A stretch of 8,505 nt of DNA from Acidobacteriota bacterium (GTDB lineage: Bacteria > Acidobacteriota > Terriglobia > UBA7540): contig JAKAWN010000299.1 of NCBI GenBank assembly GCA_021827245.1, forward strand, positions 1 through 8,505, in the 5' to 3' direction. The translations under genes and the position numbers were made by a program. The notes beneath the pieces are model-generated. The model saw only the letters and a program-made list of their open reading frames with translations. It was not told where the DNA came from and did not search any database. Below, piece after piece: positions 1 through 6,090 of this stretch; the first letter of the stretch is position 1; each line of letters begins with the position of its first letter.

Positions 1-210
1 TGGGGATCGTTCCATAGTGTGGAAGACCTGGAGAAGGCGATCACGGAATTCCTGGCCGCGTGGAATGAACATCCCAAACCCTTTCTCTGGACGGCGACCG
101 TAGAATCGATCAAGGAAAAGCTCTCGCGCTGCCGCCAGACTCTGGAACAGATTCAACCCGGCTGCACGCTGCCTCGCAGCAGAACGAGACGGAAAACATT
201 GCCCAGTTAA
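1..210 (+). CDS. IS630 family transposase, C-terminal fragment (5' end beyond window)
   Basis: The frame is open from base 1, beginning W-G-S-F-H-S-V-E-D-L, and runs 69 codons to a TAA at 208-210. The segment matches the conserved C-terminal tail of IS630-type DDE transposases: a short helix (VEDLEKAITEFLAAWN) followed by the hallmark N-E-H-P-K-P-F-x-W-T-A-T and then a basic, coiled helix (SIKEKLSRCRQTLEQI). This tail follows the last catalytic acid of the DDE domain, so the catalytic residues lie left of the window and intactness of the whole protein cannot be judged. The GTG at position 19 is not the true start, because the frame and the homology continue upstream of it. The protein would catalyse cut-and-paste movement of the element. 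The gene points toward the minus-strand gene that follows and has only 15 bases between its stop and the proposed element end. Confidence 0.88.
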   Translation, partial: WGSFHSVEDLEKAITEFLAAWNEHPKPFLWTATVESIKEKLSRCRQTLEQIQPGCTLPRSRTRRKTLPS

Positions 211-228
211 TGCGTGGACACTACACTA
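1..228 (+). mobile_element. Right end of an IS630-family insertion sequence (left part outside the window)
   Basis: The segment contains the 3' end of an IS630-type transposase gene followed by a short terminal stretch, tgcgtggacactacacta at 211-228, which I read as the right end of the element. IS630-family elements insert at TA, often within CTAG, and duplicate the TA. A CTAG lies at 226-229, with TA at 227-228, exactly where the transposase side meets the neighbouring minus-strand gene. The left terminal repeat is outside the window, so the inverted repeat pair and target duplication cannot be checked. The boundary is an inference from the family's target preference and from the abrupt start of the next gene. 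Confidence 0.75.
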
Positions 229-2430
229 GGTCAATGCAACCACCTCATAGTCTCTTACGGACGGAATATCGAGTTGGACGACTCCATTCTCCTGCTTAAA
301 GGAAAGTTCCCGGCCAGCTCGCAATGCGCGCACCGTGGAAATCTTCTTTCCTCCAGGCACTCTGAACTCAATATGGAGCGGGCCGGCTGGATAAAAGCGC
401 CGAACCATGGAACGCATCGAGTTAGGATTTGTATAGTTCAGGATGTGGAGAGCAAATCCGGGTTCTGTCTCCCATGTAAACAGTTCGAGCAATCCCTCTC
501 CGCCAACTGTGGCGGGGCGCGGCTGACTTTTCATCAGCCAATCAATGGAACTATTGATGAGGCGGTTCAGATCTGGATTGCCCGATTTCCAGGCTGTGCG
601 GGCAATGTCACCCGGGAAATAGACGACGCTCCCGGAATTTCCAGTCCCTTGACGGAATACAGCCGTAGGTTCCGACGTCCTTGAAATCCGTGGATAGACC
701 ATTTCAGGAGGGAAAGCGGGATAGTGTGGGATGAGGCTCAGGAAAGTTGACTCCGGCTTAAGATGGCTGACAGAAACCCGAAACTCCGGGTTAGGAAGAA
801 TTTCCGTGTCTTTGAAGATGTCCACGATGGGATGCGCATGGTCAATGTGCATGTAGCTGTTGTTAAAGGGCCCGACGACGTCACCCGCTACGTGGACGCC
901 GAACAGATCTGCCAAACCGAAGTCTTCCCGCCGCACTCCCCACTCGTTGTAATGCGATGTTTCAAAGGTCGCCAACAGGGAACCGCCTGAAGCCACGTAA
1001 TCCCGGATCGCCTGGCACTCGTTGTCGCGCAGATATGCGGCGTTGGGGATCAGCAGTGCTTTATAAGGCTTGAGCGCTTCCGGTGTAAGATTCTCCTGGT
1101 GTATAAAGTCAAAAAGGAATCGGCCTTCGAGAAGAGCATAATAAAGGCCTTGCAGATAGTCGGTTGGGTCGATCAGTTCGCCATTCAGTCTACGCTCCCT
1201 CGTACCATTCGAGCGATAGAACGCGATGGTGCTCTGAGGATAAAGTACCGCCAGGTCTGCGAGTGATCGACGATTGCGGAAATGAGATTCGTTCAATGCC
1301 AGCCAGTCATAGAAGGCGCGACCGGTTTTTCGCCAGCGATTGTCTTCAGGTGACCCTCCCAGCCAGTGATACCACGGCACCATGCCGCTGGCTGTAATCT
1401 CGGCCATCCAGAGAGTGGCTTCTGCATTGGGCTTACTCGAATGCCGCCATAGCGGATTACTTGTGCTGTACGCCCCGATTACGTTTGTGATGGTGCGGCC
1501 ATCCATGACGGATTGCGCCACCCGCCCCTGCTGGGCGGCACCCCAAATTGGTGATTCTGTGGAGCGGCCCTGGTGATCGGCATTGAACCACGCCGCCACT
1601 TCGCCCAGGCGTTTGAGGTCCTTAACCGTTCGGATTCCTCCGCCCAGGTTGCCAACATAGACCGAATCGGGGTTCTTCTCCTGTGCAATCCCATTCCACA
1701 ACTTCCAAACCTGCGCAATCCTGTCCATGTAAACTTCATAGTATTTTCTGTAAACAGCACTTTCCGCATCAGTCGTTTCCGGTGGGATGCCCCCTGTTTG
1801 TTCCTTGTAGATCTTCTGGCAGGCCGGGCAATAACAGACTTCCAACGCGCCTGTGCTTGGCCAGCCATTCGTAAAGAAGCCGTCGGGACTGTAGCGATCG
1901 TTCATTTCGCGGTAAATGGCAGGCATTTGCTCCGTAAAGTACGTACTGAACATGCATGTCTTAAACAGCCAGGGGCATTCTGGCTGCCGCCTTACCGATC
2001 CATCCCGGTTTCTCTCGAACCACTCGGGATGAGCTTCCAGCGCCTCCTGGTACGCGTAGTTTGGGTCCATTCGGGCAACCACTCGGATTCCGCGCTTTCG
2101 AGCTGCGGCAGCCAACTCGCCAAACAGGTCGCGAGTCCCTAGGAATTCACTTCGATGCTGATAGGGAACCTTTGTAGGATAAAAGGCAACAATTCCGCCC
2201 CCGTTTATAAGGATTGCATTCACTTTGAGCGAAGCCCAATAGTCCATCCAGGCTTCGACATCGAGCGTGAGCGGATCACGTTCATTCAGGTTAAGCTGGC
2301 CACAGCGGCGCATCGTGGCATACCAGGGTTTCCCAGGCCCAGCGCCTTGTGCCGACGACTTACCTGCCTGGGTGACAATCACGGAGGCCGCTGAGACCGC
2401 TATGAATTCCCGCCTTGTCATCTGTTTCAT
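226..2430 (-). CDS. Tat-exported putative glycosyl hydrolase with beta-galactosidase trimerisation-like domain
   Basis: This 734-residue protein starts with a twin-arginine signal (T-R-R-E-F-I at 5-10, hydrophobic stretch to about 21, likely processed near 27-30). Residues about 35-380 resemble the hypothetical glycosyl hydrolase 6 type of TIM barrel. Within it are PDGFF (D183), E197, a C-x-C-x2-C cluster (C199, C201, C204) and E344. Residues about 385-630 look like the trimerisation (GATase-like) domain of GH42 beta-galactosidases, for example K-A-L-L-I-P-N-A at 457-464 and Y-V-A-S-G-G-S-L at 478-485. A beta-rich tail follows. It probably acts on a carbohydrate outside the cytoplasm; the substrate is unknown and the catalytic acids are guesses. 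The ATG at 2430 is preferred because AAGGAG lies 8 bases upstream; M4 is poorly spaced. It is second in a tandem pair, 71 bases after its neighbour. Its stop lies at the IS630 junction; the C-terminus (RDYEVVALT) looks essentially complete. Confidence 0.82.
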   Translation of the reverse strand: MKQMTRREFIAVSAASVIVTQAGKSSAQGAGPGKPWYATMRRCGQLNLNERDPLTLDVEAWMDYWASLKVNAILINGGGIVAFYPTKVPYQHRSEFLGTRDLFGELAAAARKRGIRVVARMDPNYAYQEALEAHPEWFERNRDGSVRRQPECPWLFKTCMFSTYFTEQMPAIYREMNDRYSPDGFFTNGWPSTGALEVCYCPACQKIYKEQTGGIPPETTDAESAVYRKYYEVYMDRIAQVWKLWNGIAQEKNPDSVYVGNLGGGIRTVKDLKRLGEVAAWFNADHQGRSTESPIWGAAQQGRVAQSVMDGRTITNVIGAYSTSNPLWRHSSKPNAEATLWMAEITASGMVPWYHWLGGSPEDNRWRKTGRAFYDWLALNESHFRNRRSLADLAVLYPQSTIAFYRSNGTRERRLNGELIDPTDYLQGLYYALLEGRFLFDFIHQENLTPEALKPYKALLIPNAAYLRDNECQAIRDYVASGGSLLATFETSHYNEWGVRREDFGLADLFGVHVAGDVVGPFNNSYMHIDHAHPIVDIFKDTEILPNPEFRVSVSHLKPESTFLSLIPHYPAFPPEMVYPRISRTSEPTAVFRQGTGNSGSVVYFPGDIARTAWKSGNPDLNRLINSSIDWLMKSQPRPATVGGEGLLELFTWETEPGFALHILNYTNPNSMRSMVRRFYPAGPLHIEFRVPGGKKISTVRALRAGRELSFKQENGVVQLDIPSVRDYEVVALT

Positions 2431-2438
2431 GAAAACGT

Positions 2439-2444
2439 CTCCTT
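2439..2444 (-). promoter_or_regulatory. Shine-Dalgarno site fixing the start of the downstream glycosidase-like gene
   Basis: Read on the minus strand, this is AAGGAG, 8 bases before the ATG at 2430-2428. It is 17 bases from the next in-frame ATG (codon 4), so it supports the first ATG. A second GGAG-type sequence lies slightly further upstream in the same short gap. Confidence 0.7.
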
Positions 2445-2501
2445 GGTTGTATCTCCTTCATCTTTCGAATCCATGTGTCCGGGAGCAATTCGCCCGCGCT
2501 G

Positions 2502-4073
2502 TCAAGCCTTCCAGAGACCCAAATCTCTCAGAGCCTGGCCGGCGCCAGCCAAATGCTCAAGGCGCATTTCTGAGTATTTGCGGGAAAGAATGATTCCCTG
2601 CGCTCCGGCACTAAATGCGGCACGCACCGCATTCCTCACATCCTGAGCTGTCGTCTTTTTCTGATCTTTCCCCGTGGGTATATCGACGTCGATACCAGGG
2701 TAGATTGCGATCTTCCCATGCACGTCCCTCAGTGCCCGTCGTGTCTCCTCGGCCACATAGTTGGATGAAAGGCCCGTCCGGGGCAGAGATTTCAGATCAG
2801 CCTCACCTTCATAACCCAGAACTTTATAGTGAAAGTCCAAAACCTGCTGAGGCGATAGATCTCCGAAAATAGTGGAGTGGACGTTTTGGATATACTGGGC
2901 CATGCGGGGCCCTCCGCAATTGTTATACATCACGACCTTCAGGAAATCAGCGATGCCCTCAAATCTTCGATAGTCCTGTTCCGCTCGATAAAAAGGACTG
3001 AATGAATTGTTGTGCCAGATATGCCAGCCCACCGGAAGGTCGTGCTGAATGCTTTTAACTTCATAAATCAAGCTATAAGTTTCCCGTTGACTGTCGGTCC
3101 ACAGCTTTTCCCAAGCCAGTATCTCGGGATAGTCACTGAGCACGCGCCAGAACGTCACAAAAAAACCGTCTGCCGGCCGCGAACCGTTGCGAACAAGCTG
3201 AACCCATTTCTGCAGCGCCTGAAGACCTTCGCGCGCCCGTTCAACATTAATGCCCCGATCACGTCCTTTTTCACGGCAGTAATGGCAAAAGCAAGTGAGT
3301 TCCGCCCGCCCCCGGAAAGCTCCAGCGTCGGCCCCGATTGCGTTGTCAAGGGGGCCTTGCCTTTCAGAGCACCACGCGATCCCGTCGATATCGTACGACT
3401 TTATCCAATCCTCGACCAGCGAACTCAGGAAATTACGGACGTAGGGATTGTTGAGGCAGGCCCGGCCAGTCCTGCGCCCATAAACGTCAACCTCGGCTGC
3501 CTTTTCAAAATTGTCCAACAGGCGGGGATTATATACGTCCTCGAACCAGCAGATGCTTTTCATGCCCCGTTTCTTGGCCCTTGGAATTACTTCGCCGAGC
3601 ACGTCAAAGTTCCCCAGGTCGGGAGCCCTGAAATTCTTGAAAATCGTCCCTTCGTAATATTCCGGATGTACGTCAGCATAATCCCCTCCATGGAACGTGT
3701 CCGTGTCGTACTTCTGGATACCATGGTCGGGAAGCGGATGGCCCGGAATCTGCCTTCCCTCAATACCTCGGCCGTAGCTGAAAACTGCAATCAGAAGCGT
3801 GTTGACTCCGGCGCGCTCCTGGACCGTATCAAGAACTTTGTCAACCCCTTCATCACTAAACGAAACCGCCGGAACTTGGATTGCGACAACTTTCTTTCCC
3901 GACCTCGATTCACCGCCATTTTCTGATTGCAAAGCGATAGGGTCAGCGGTGTAACCGATACGCGCACGGGCCGCGGCCACGGCCCCAGAGGCAGCAGCAA
4001 CTGTTTTTAAAAAGCCGCGCCGCGAAGGACCATTTGCCTCTAAATTGAGCTTCGTTTTGTTTGTCTCTTCCAC
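2502..4073 (-). CDS. Tat-exported TIM-barrel protein, hypothetical glycosyl hydrolase-like
   Basis: This 523-residue protein has a perfect twin-arginine motif (S-R-R-G-F-L-K at 17-23) and an alanine-rich hydrophobic stretch (24-36), so export in folded form is likely. The rest reads as a TIM barrel: K-V-V-A-I-Q-V at 61-67, N-T-L-L-I-A-V-F at 91-98, A-K-K-R-G-M-K-S-I-C-W-F at 166-177, Y-D-I-D-G-I-A-W at 227-234 and A-Q-G-I-I-L-S at 491-497. D230 and E237 follow the strand where these families carry functional acids, and C261, C263 and C266 form C-x-C-x2-C as in the neighbouring gene. There is no trimerisation domain. I cannot assign a numbered GH family or substrate. The start is GTG at 4073-4071: an in-frame TGA lies two codons upstream, and the Tat motif needs a start this early. 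A GGTGA sequence just upstream could serve as a ribosome site. It is probably the first gene of a two-gene operon. Confidence 0.78.
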   Translation of the reverse strand: MEETNKTKLNLEANGPSRRGFLKTVAAASGAVAAARARIGYTADPIALQSENGGESRSGKKVVAIQVPAVSFSDEGVDKVLDTVQERAGVNTLLIAVFSYGRGIEGRQIPGHPLPDHGIQKYDTDTFHGGDYADVHPEYYEGTIFKNFRAPDLGNFDVLGEVIPRAKKRGMKSICWFEDVYNPRLLDNFEKAAEVDVYGRRTGRACLNNPYVRNFLSSLVEDWIKSYDIDGIAWCSERQGPLDNAIGADAGAFRGRAELTCFCHYCREKGRDRGINVERAREGLQALQKWVQLVRNGSRPADGFFVTFWRVLSDYPEILAWEKLWTDSQRETYSLIYEVKSIQHDLPVGWHIWHNNSFSPFYRAEQDYRRFEGIADFLKVVMYNNCGGPRMAQYIQNVHSTIFGDLSPQQVLDFHYKVLGYEGEADLKSLPRTGLSSNYVAEETRRALRDVHGKIAIYPGIDVDIPTGKDQKKTTAQDVRNAVRAAFSAGAQGIILSRKYSEMRLEHLAGAGQALRDLGLWKA

Positions 4074-4269
4074 TCTTCACCCCCATAGTGACGTCCGGCA
4101 ATTATGAACGGGCTCACAAGATCGCCATGTCCTCGTTTTTCGGCATACTCCGCCCATCATACAGAATCCCGGCGGGTGACTGTCTTCGGTCCCAAGCCGT
4201 ATCTTCGCCTATGCGATTCGCTCGCTTACCTCCATGGCAAGGCGTCAGCCTATCTCATATCCGAACATG

Positions 4270-4298
4270 AATAAACCCCTACTTTCAAAATTCGTCAA
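4270..4298 (-). promoter_or_regulatory. Candidate sigma70-type promoter for the glycosidase-like gene pair
   Basis: On the minus strand TTGACG (4298-4293) is followed after 17 bases by TTTATT (4275-4270). The -35 matches 5 of 6 consensus bases and the -10 matches 4 of 6, with ideal spacing. Transcription would start near 4263, giving a leader of about 190 bases before the GTG at 4073. This is the best candidate I found by eye in the gap; others may exist. Confidence 0.35.
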
Positions 4299-4467
4299 AT
4301 GCTTTCACGGATATGCACGATTATCGGCTACGCGACGAGCCGTTCGGCAATCGCGTCCTAATCGCGCCGCACTCGTCCACGAAGTAAGTAGTTTCATGTA
4401 TGGTGGCACGAATGCCCGGACAAGGGCTGGTCTCGGATGCGGTACAATCCGGCACCACAATGTCCCT

Positions 4468-4499
4468 CGGAATTCTTGCCTCGCTGCTTGAGAATTCCG
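4468..4499. repeat. 9-bp perfect inverted repeat with 14-base spacer
   Basis: CGGAATTCT (4468-4476) and its reverse complement AGAATTCCG (4491-4499) flank 14 bases. No T-run follows on either side, so an intrinsic terminator is unlikely. It could be a binding site for a dimeric regulator, a hairpin, or a remnant of mobile DNA. The sequence alone does not separate these options. Confidence 0.55.
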
Positions 4500-4767
4500 G
4501 GAACATCTCAGGCAAACCCTAAAAAGGTGTTGACGTTAATGCCAACGCCGGCAAGTTCAGTCGTGCCGCCGGCCGCTTCGGAAGGCTCGTCGAAATCAAT
4601 TCTGGAGTCACCTTTGATCCGGAATATTCACTGGTCTCTCAAAAAGCATCACCATACTCGGCCCTGCCTCCGACGGGACCTGCGGGCCGAAATTCGCCCG
4701 TAACGTGCCCTTTCCTGGAACAATCGATGCATCGTGTCAGACTCATGTGCATCCAATGTGAAGCATT

Positions 4768-5418
4768 ATGAAAATCCTCTCTGTCAATGTTGGTCTACCT
4801 CGAGAGATCGTTTCCAGCGGCCATTCCGTCATAACTGGCATTTTCAAGACTCCCGTCCACGGGCGCGTCAAGGTCAACAAGCTGAACATGGAGGGTGACA
4901 CCCAGGCTGATCTTTCCGTCCACGGCGGACCTAATAAAGCCGTTTACGCATACCCTTCGGAGCACTATGCCTATTGGCAACGGGAGTTGCCGGATGCCAA
5001 ACTGCAGTGGGGCGCGTTCGGAGAAAATCTCACGCAAGAGGGCCTGCTCGAAGATGAGGCCTGCATTGGCGATCGGTTTCGAGTGGGAACGGCCATTCTC
5101 ATGGCTACCCAGCCGCGTCTGCCCTGTTATAAGCTGGGCATTAAATTCGGACGGGACGACATGCCGGAGCGATTTCTGGCTAGCGGCCGTACGGGCTTCT
5201 ACTTCGCGGTGGTTGAAGAAGGCGAACTCGGCCAAGGCGACCTCATAGAACCCGTTGAGCGGGACCCGAGCCGGATAAGCGTCTCTAAAATCTTTCATCT
5301 ATACTTTGCCGATGCACATCCGGATGTTCGGCAGATCGAACGCGTGTTGCAACTGGAGGCGCTCACTCCAGGCTGGCGAAAGCGGTTCCTCGAAAAGCTT
5401 CGACACTCAAAAGGGTAG
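4768..5418 (+). CDS. MOSC domain protein, YiiM-like
   Basis: This 216-residue cytosolic protein matches YiiM-type MOSC proteins along its length. Conserved blocks are V-H-G-G-P-N-K-A-V-Y-A-Y-P-S-E-H-Y at 51-67, G-A-F-G-E-N-L-T at 82-89, C-I-G-D-R-F-R-V-G at 99-107, T-Q-P-R-L-P-C-Y-K-L at 114-123, and G-R-T-G-F-Y-F at 140-146. C120 is the conserved MOSC cysteine expected to contact the molybdenum cofactor. Residues about 165-212 form the helical 3-alpha domain found at the C-terminus of YiiM relatives. In E. coli YiiM contributes to reduction of N-hydroxylated compounds such as 6-hydroxylaminopurine; the substrate here is unknown. The ATG at 4768 is secure because the only nearby upstream in-frame ATG (4756) is followed at once by TGA; the ribosome site is weak. 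It shares orientation with the arsenic operon, but a 291-base gap and a separate arsR promoter argue it is an independent unit. Confidence 0.92.
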   Translation: MKILSVNVGLPREIVSSGHSVITGIFKTPVHGRVKVNKLNMEGDTQADLSVHGGPNKAVYAYPSEHYAYWQRELPDAKLQWGAFGENLTQEGLLEDEACIGDRFRVGTAILMATQPRLPCYKLGIKFGRDDMPERFLASGRTGFYFAVVEEGELGQGDLIEPVERDPSRISVSKIFHLYFADAHPDVRQIERVLQLEALTPGWRKRFLEKLRHSKG

Positions 5419-5673
5419 CAGACGGGTGATCAAATGCTTCACGGCCGCAGCTACTGCCCGCGGGACGTGTGTCCGCAAAGGGGCGCCTCCACGCAGCCTT
5501 CACCACAGCGGCGGTTCTCCGTCAATCTCGATGATTGAGCACGCTGCATCTCTCAATTAGCTGCCAAGCAATCTTGAACATGGGATGACAGAGGTCCGCC
5601 AGCGGCTTTCCACCGCACGGATTGTGCAGAGGGTGTGGCAAGGAGTTGTTTGCAGCATGAGCAGTGATATATC

Positions 5674-5702
5674 TTGACATTATTCGACATTTCTGGAATA
5701 CT
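5674..5702 (+). promoter_or_regulatory. Promoter of the arsenic operon (probably leaderless arsR transcript)
   Basis: A perfect -35 TTGACA (5674-5679) is followed after exactly 17 bases by AATACT (5697-5702; 4 of 6 matches to TATAAT). Placing +1 seven bases after the hexamer gives 5709-5710, on or next to the arsR ATG at 5710-5712, so little or no 5' leader is expected. No Shine-Dalgarno sequence precedes that ATG, in keeping with leaderless translation. Repeats overlap the core promoter and could be the ArsR operator: GACATT occurs twice 10 bases apart (5676-5681 and 5686-5691), and TTCGA/TCGAA form an inverted pair (5683-5687 and 5702-5706). The palindrome GATATATC sits just upstream at 5666-5673. 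Confidence 0.6.
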
Positions 5703-5709
5703 CGAAATC

Positions 5710-6090
5710 ATGAAAGACCCGGGCAGCCTTGAACAAGCCAGTCGTTACGCCGACATGTTTGCTGCTATGGGAGCGGAACCGCGTTTGCGTATCATGCAGC
5801 TTCTGCTCAAAGCTCATCCCCAGGGTCTCGTCGTGGGCGAAATCCAAAGTGAACTCGGTATTCCGCCTTCCACCCTTTCTCACCATCTCGACAAGTTAAG
5901 AAACGAAGACCTGGTTCGAGTCAGGCGCGAGGGCAGCTTTCTGTGGTACACGGCCAATACGGATTCTCTTCAGGAATTGATTACGTTCCTCTACGCGGAA
6001 TGCTGCACGCGGAACAAGGCTATTGAACCGGGTGAATTGGTCACGATCGGGGAATCGCAGAAGGAAACACGAAAGGGAAAGAATCGATGA
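5710..6090 (+). CDS. arsR: ArsR/SmtB-family arsenite-responsive repressor
   Basis: This 126-residue protein is a small winged-helix dimer-type regulator. A-M-G-A-E-P-R-L-R-I-M-Q-L-L at 19-32 is the family's helix near the N-terminus, and I-P-P-S-T-L-S-H-H-L-D-K-L at 51-63 is the DNA-recognition helix. The wing is at about 68-80 (V-R-V-R-R-E-G-S-F-L-W-Y). The E-L-C-V-C-D-L metal site of classical ArsR is absent; the equivalent stretch is V-V-G-E-I-Q-S-E-L. A vicinal pair, C98-C99, sits late in the chain, as in ArsR of Acidithiobacillus ferrooxidans (C95, C96, C102), but no third cysteine is present. It should repress the operon at 5674-5702 and release DNA on binding As(III). I chose the ATG at 5710, not a possible TTG at 5674, because that TTG is the first part of the -35 hexamer. 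The stop overlaps the arsM start (ATGA). Confidence 0.9.
   Translation: MKDPGSLEQASRYADMFAAMGAEPRLRIMQLLLKAHPQGLVVGEIQSELGIPPSTLSHHLDKLRNEDLVRVRREGSFLWYTANTDSLQELITFLYAECCTRNKAIEPGELVTIGESQKETRKGKNR

Larger units (their letters stand above)
4074..4767. other. 694-base intergenic region without a recognisable gene
   Basis: The gap lies between the divergent glycosidase-like pair and the MOSC gene. Short open frames on both strands gave no family I recognise. Two plus-strand stretches read more protein-like than random spacer. One runs about 4398-4522 (S-G-T-T-M-S-L-G-I-L-A-S-L-L-E-N-S-G then a stop). The other lies at about 4630-4740 in a different frame (S-I-T-I-L-G-P-A-S-D-G-T-C-G-P). They are broken by stops and frame changes, so at most they are decayed coding sequence. 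The gap also holds the candidate minus-strand promoter and a 9-bp inverted repeat, both listed separately. Confidence 0.5.

Noticed and set aside
1573..2142. 189-codon plus-strand open frame
   Set aside because: It is antisense to the longer glycosidase-like gene, with no recognisable domain or ribosome site.
3012..3926. 304-codon plus-strand open frame
   Set aside because: It lies wholly antisense to the Tat-signal TIM-barrel gene, which has clear domain logic, and its translation matches no family I recognise.
4321..4515. 64-codon minus-strand frame in the gap
   Set aside because: It has no recognisable domain and no ribosome site, and its composition does not stand out.
4234..4703. Overlapping plus-strand frames of 85 and 88 codons in the intergenic gap
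   Set aside because: They have no family resemblance and low-complexity, basic or proline-rich composition. The protein-like stretches in this area lie in other frames, so these were not called as genes.
5460..5476. Hairpin (GCGG-G-AC / GTCCGC, 4-base loop) after the MOSC gene, considered as a terminator
   Set aside because: The stem has a bulge and is followed by CAAAG-type sequence with no T-run, so an intrinsic terminator is not supported.
5674..5709. TTG at 5674 as the start of arsR
   Set aside because: It coincides with the -35 hexamer, has no ribosome site, and would add 12 residues unlike ArsR N-termini.
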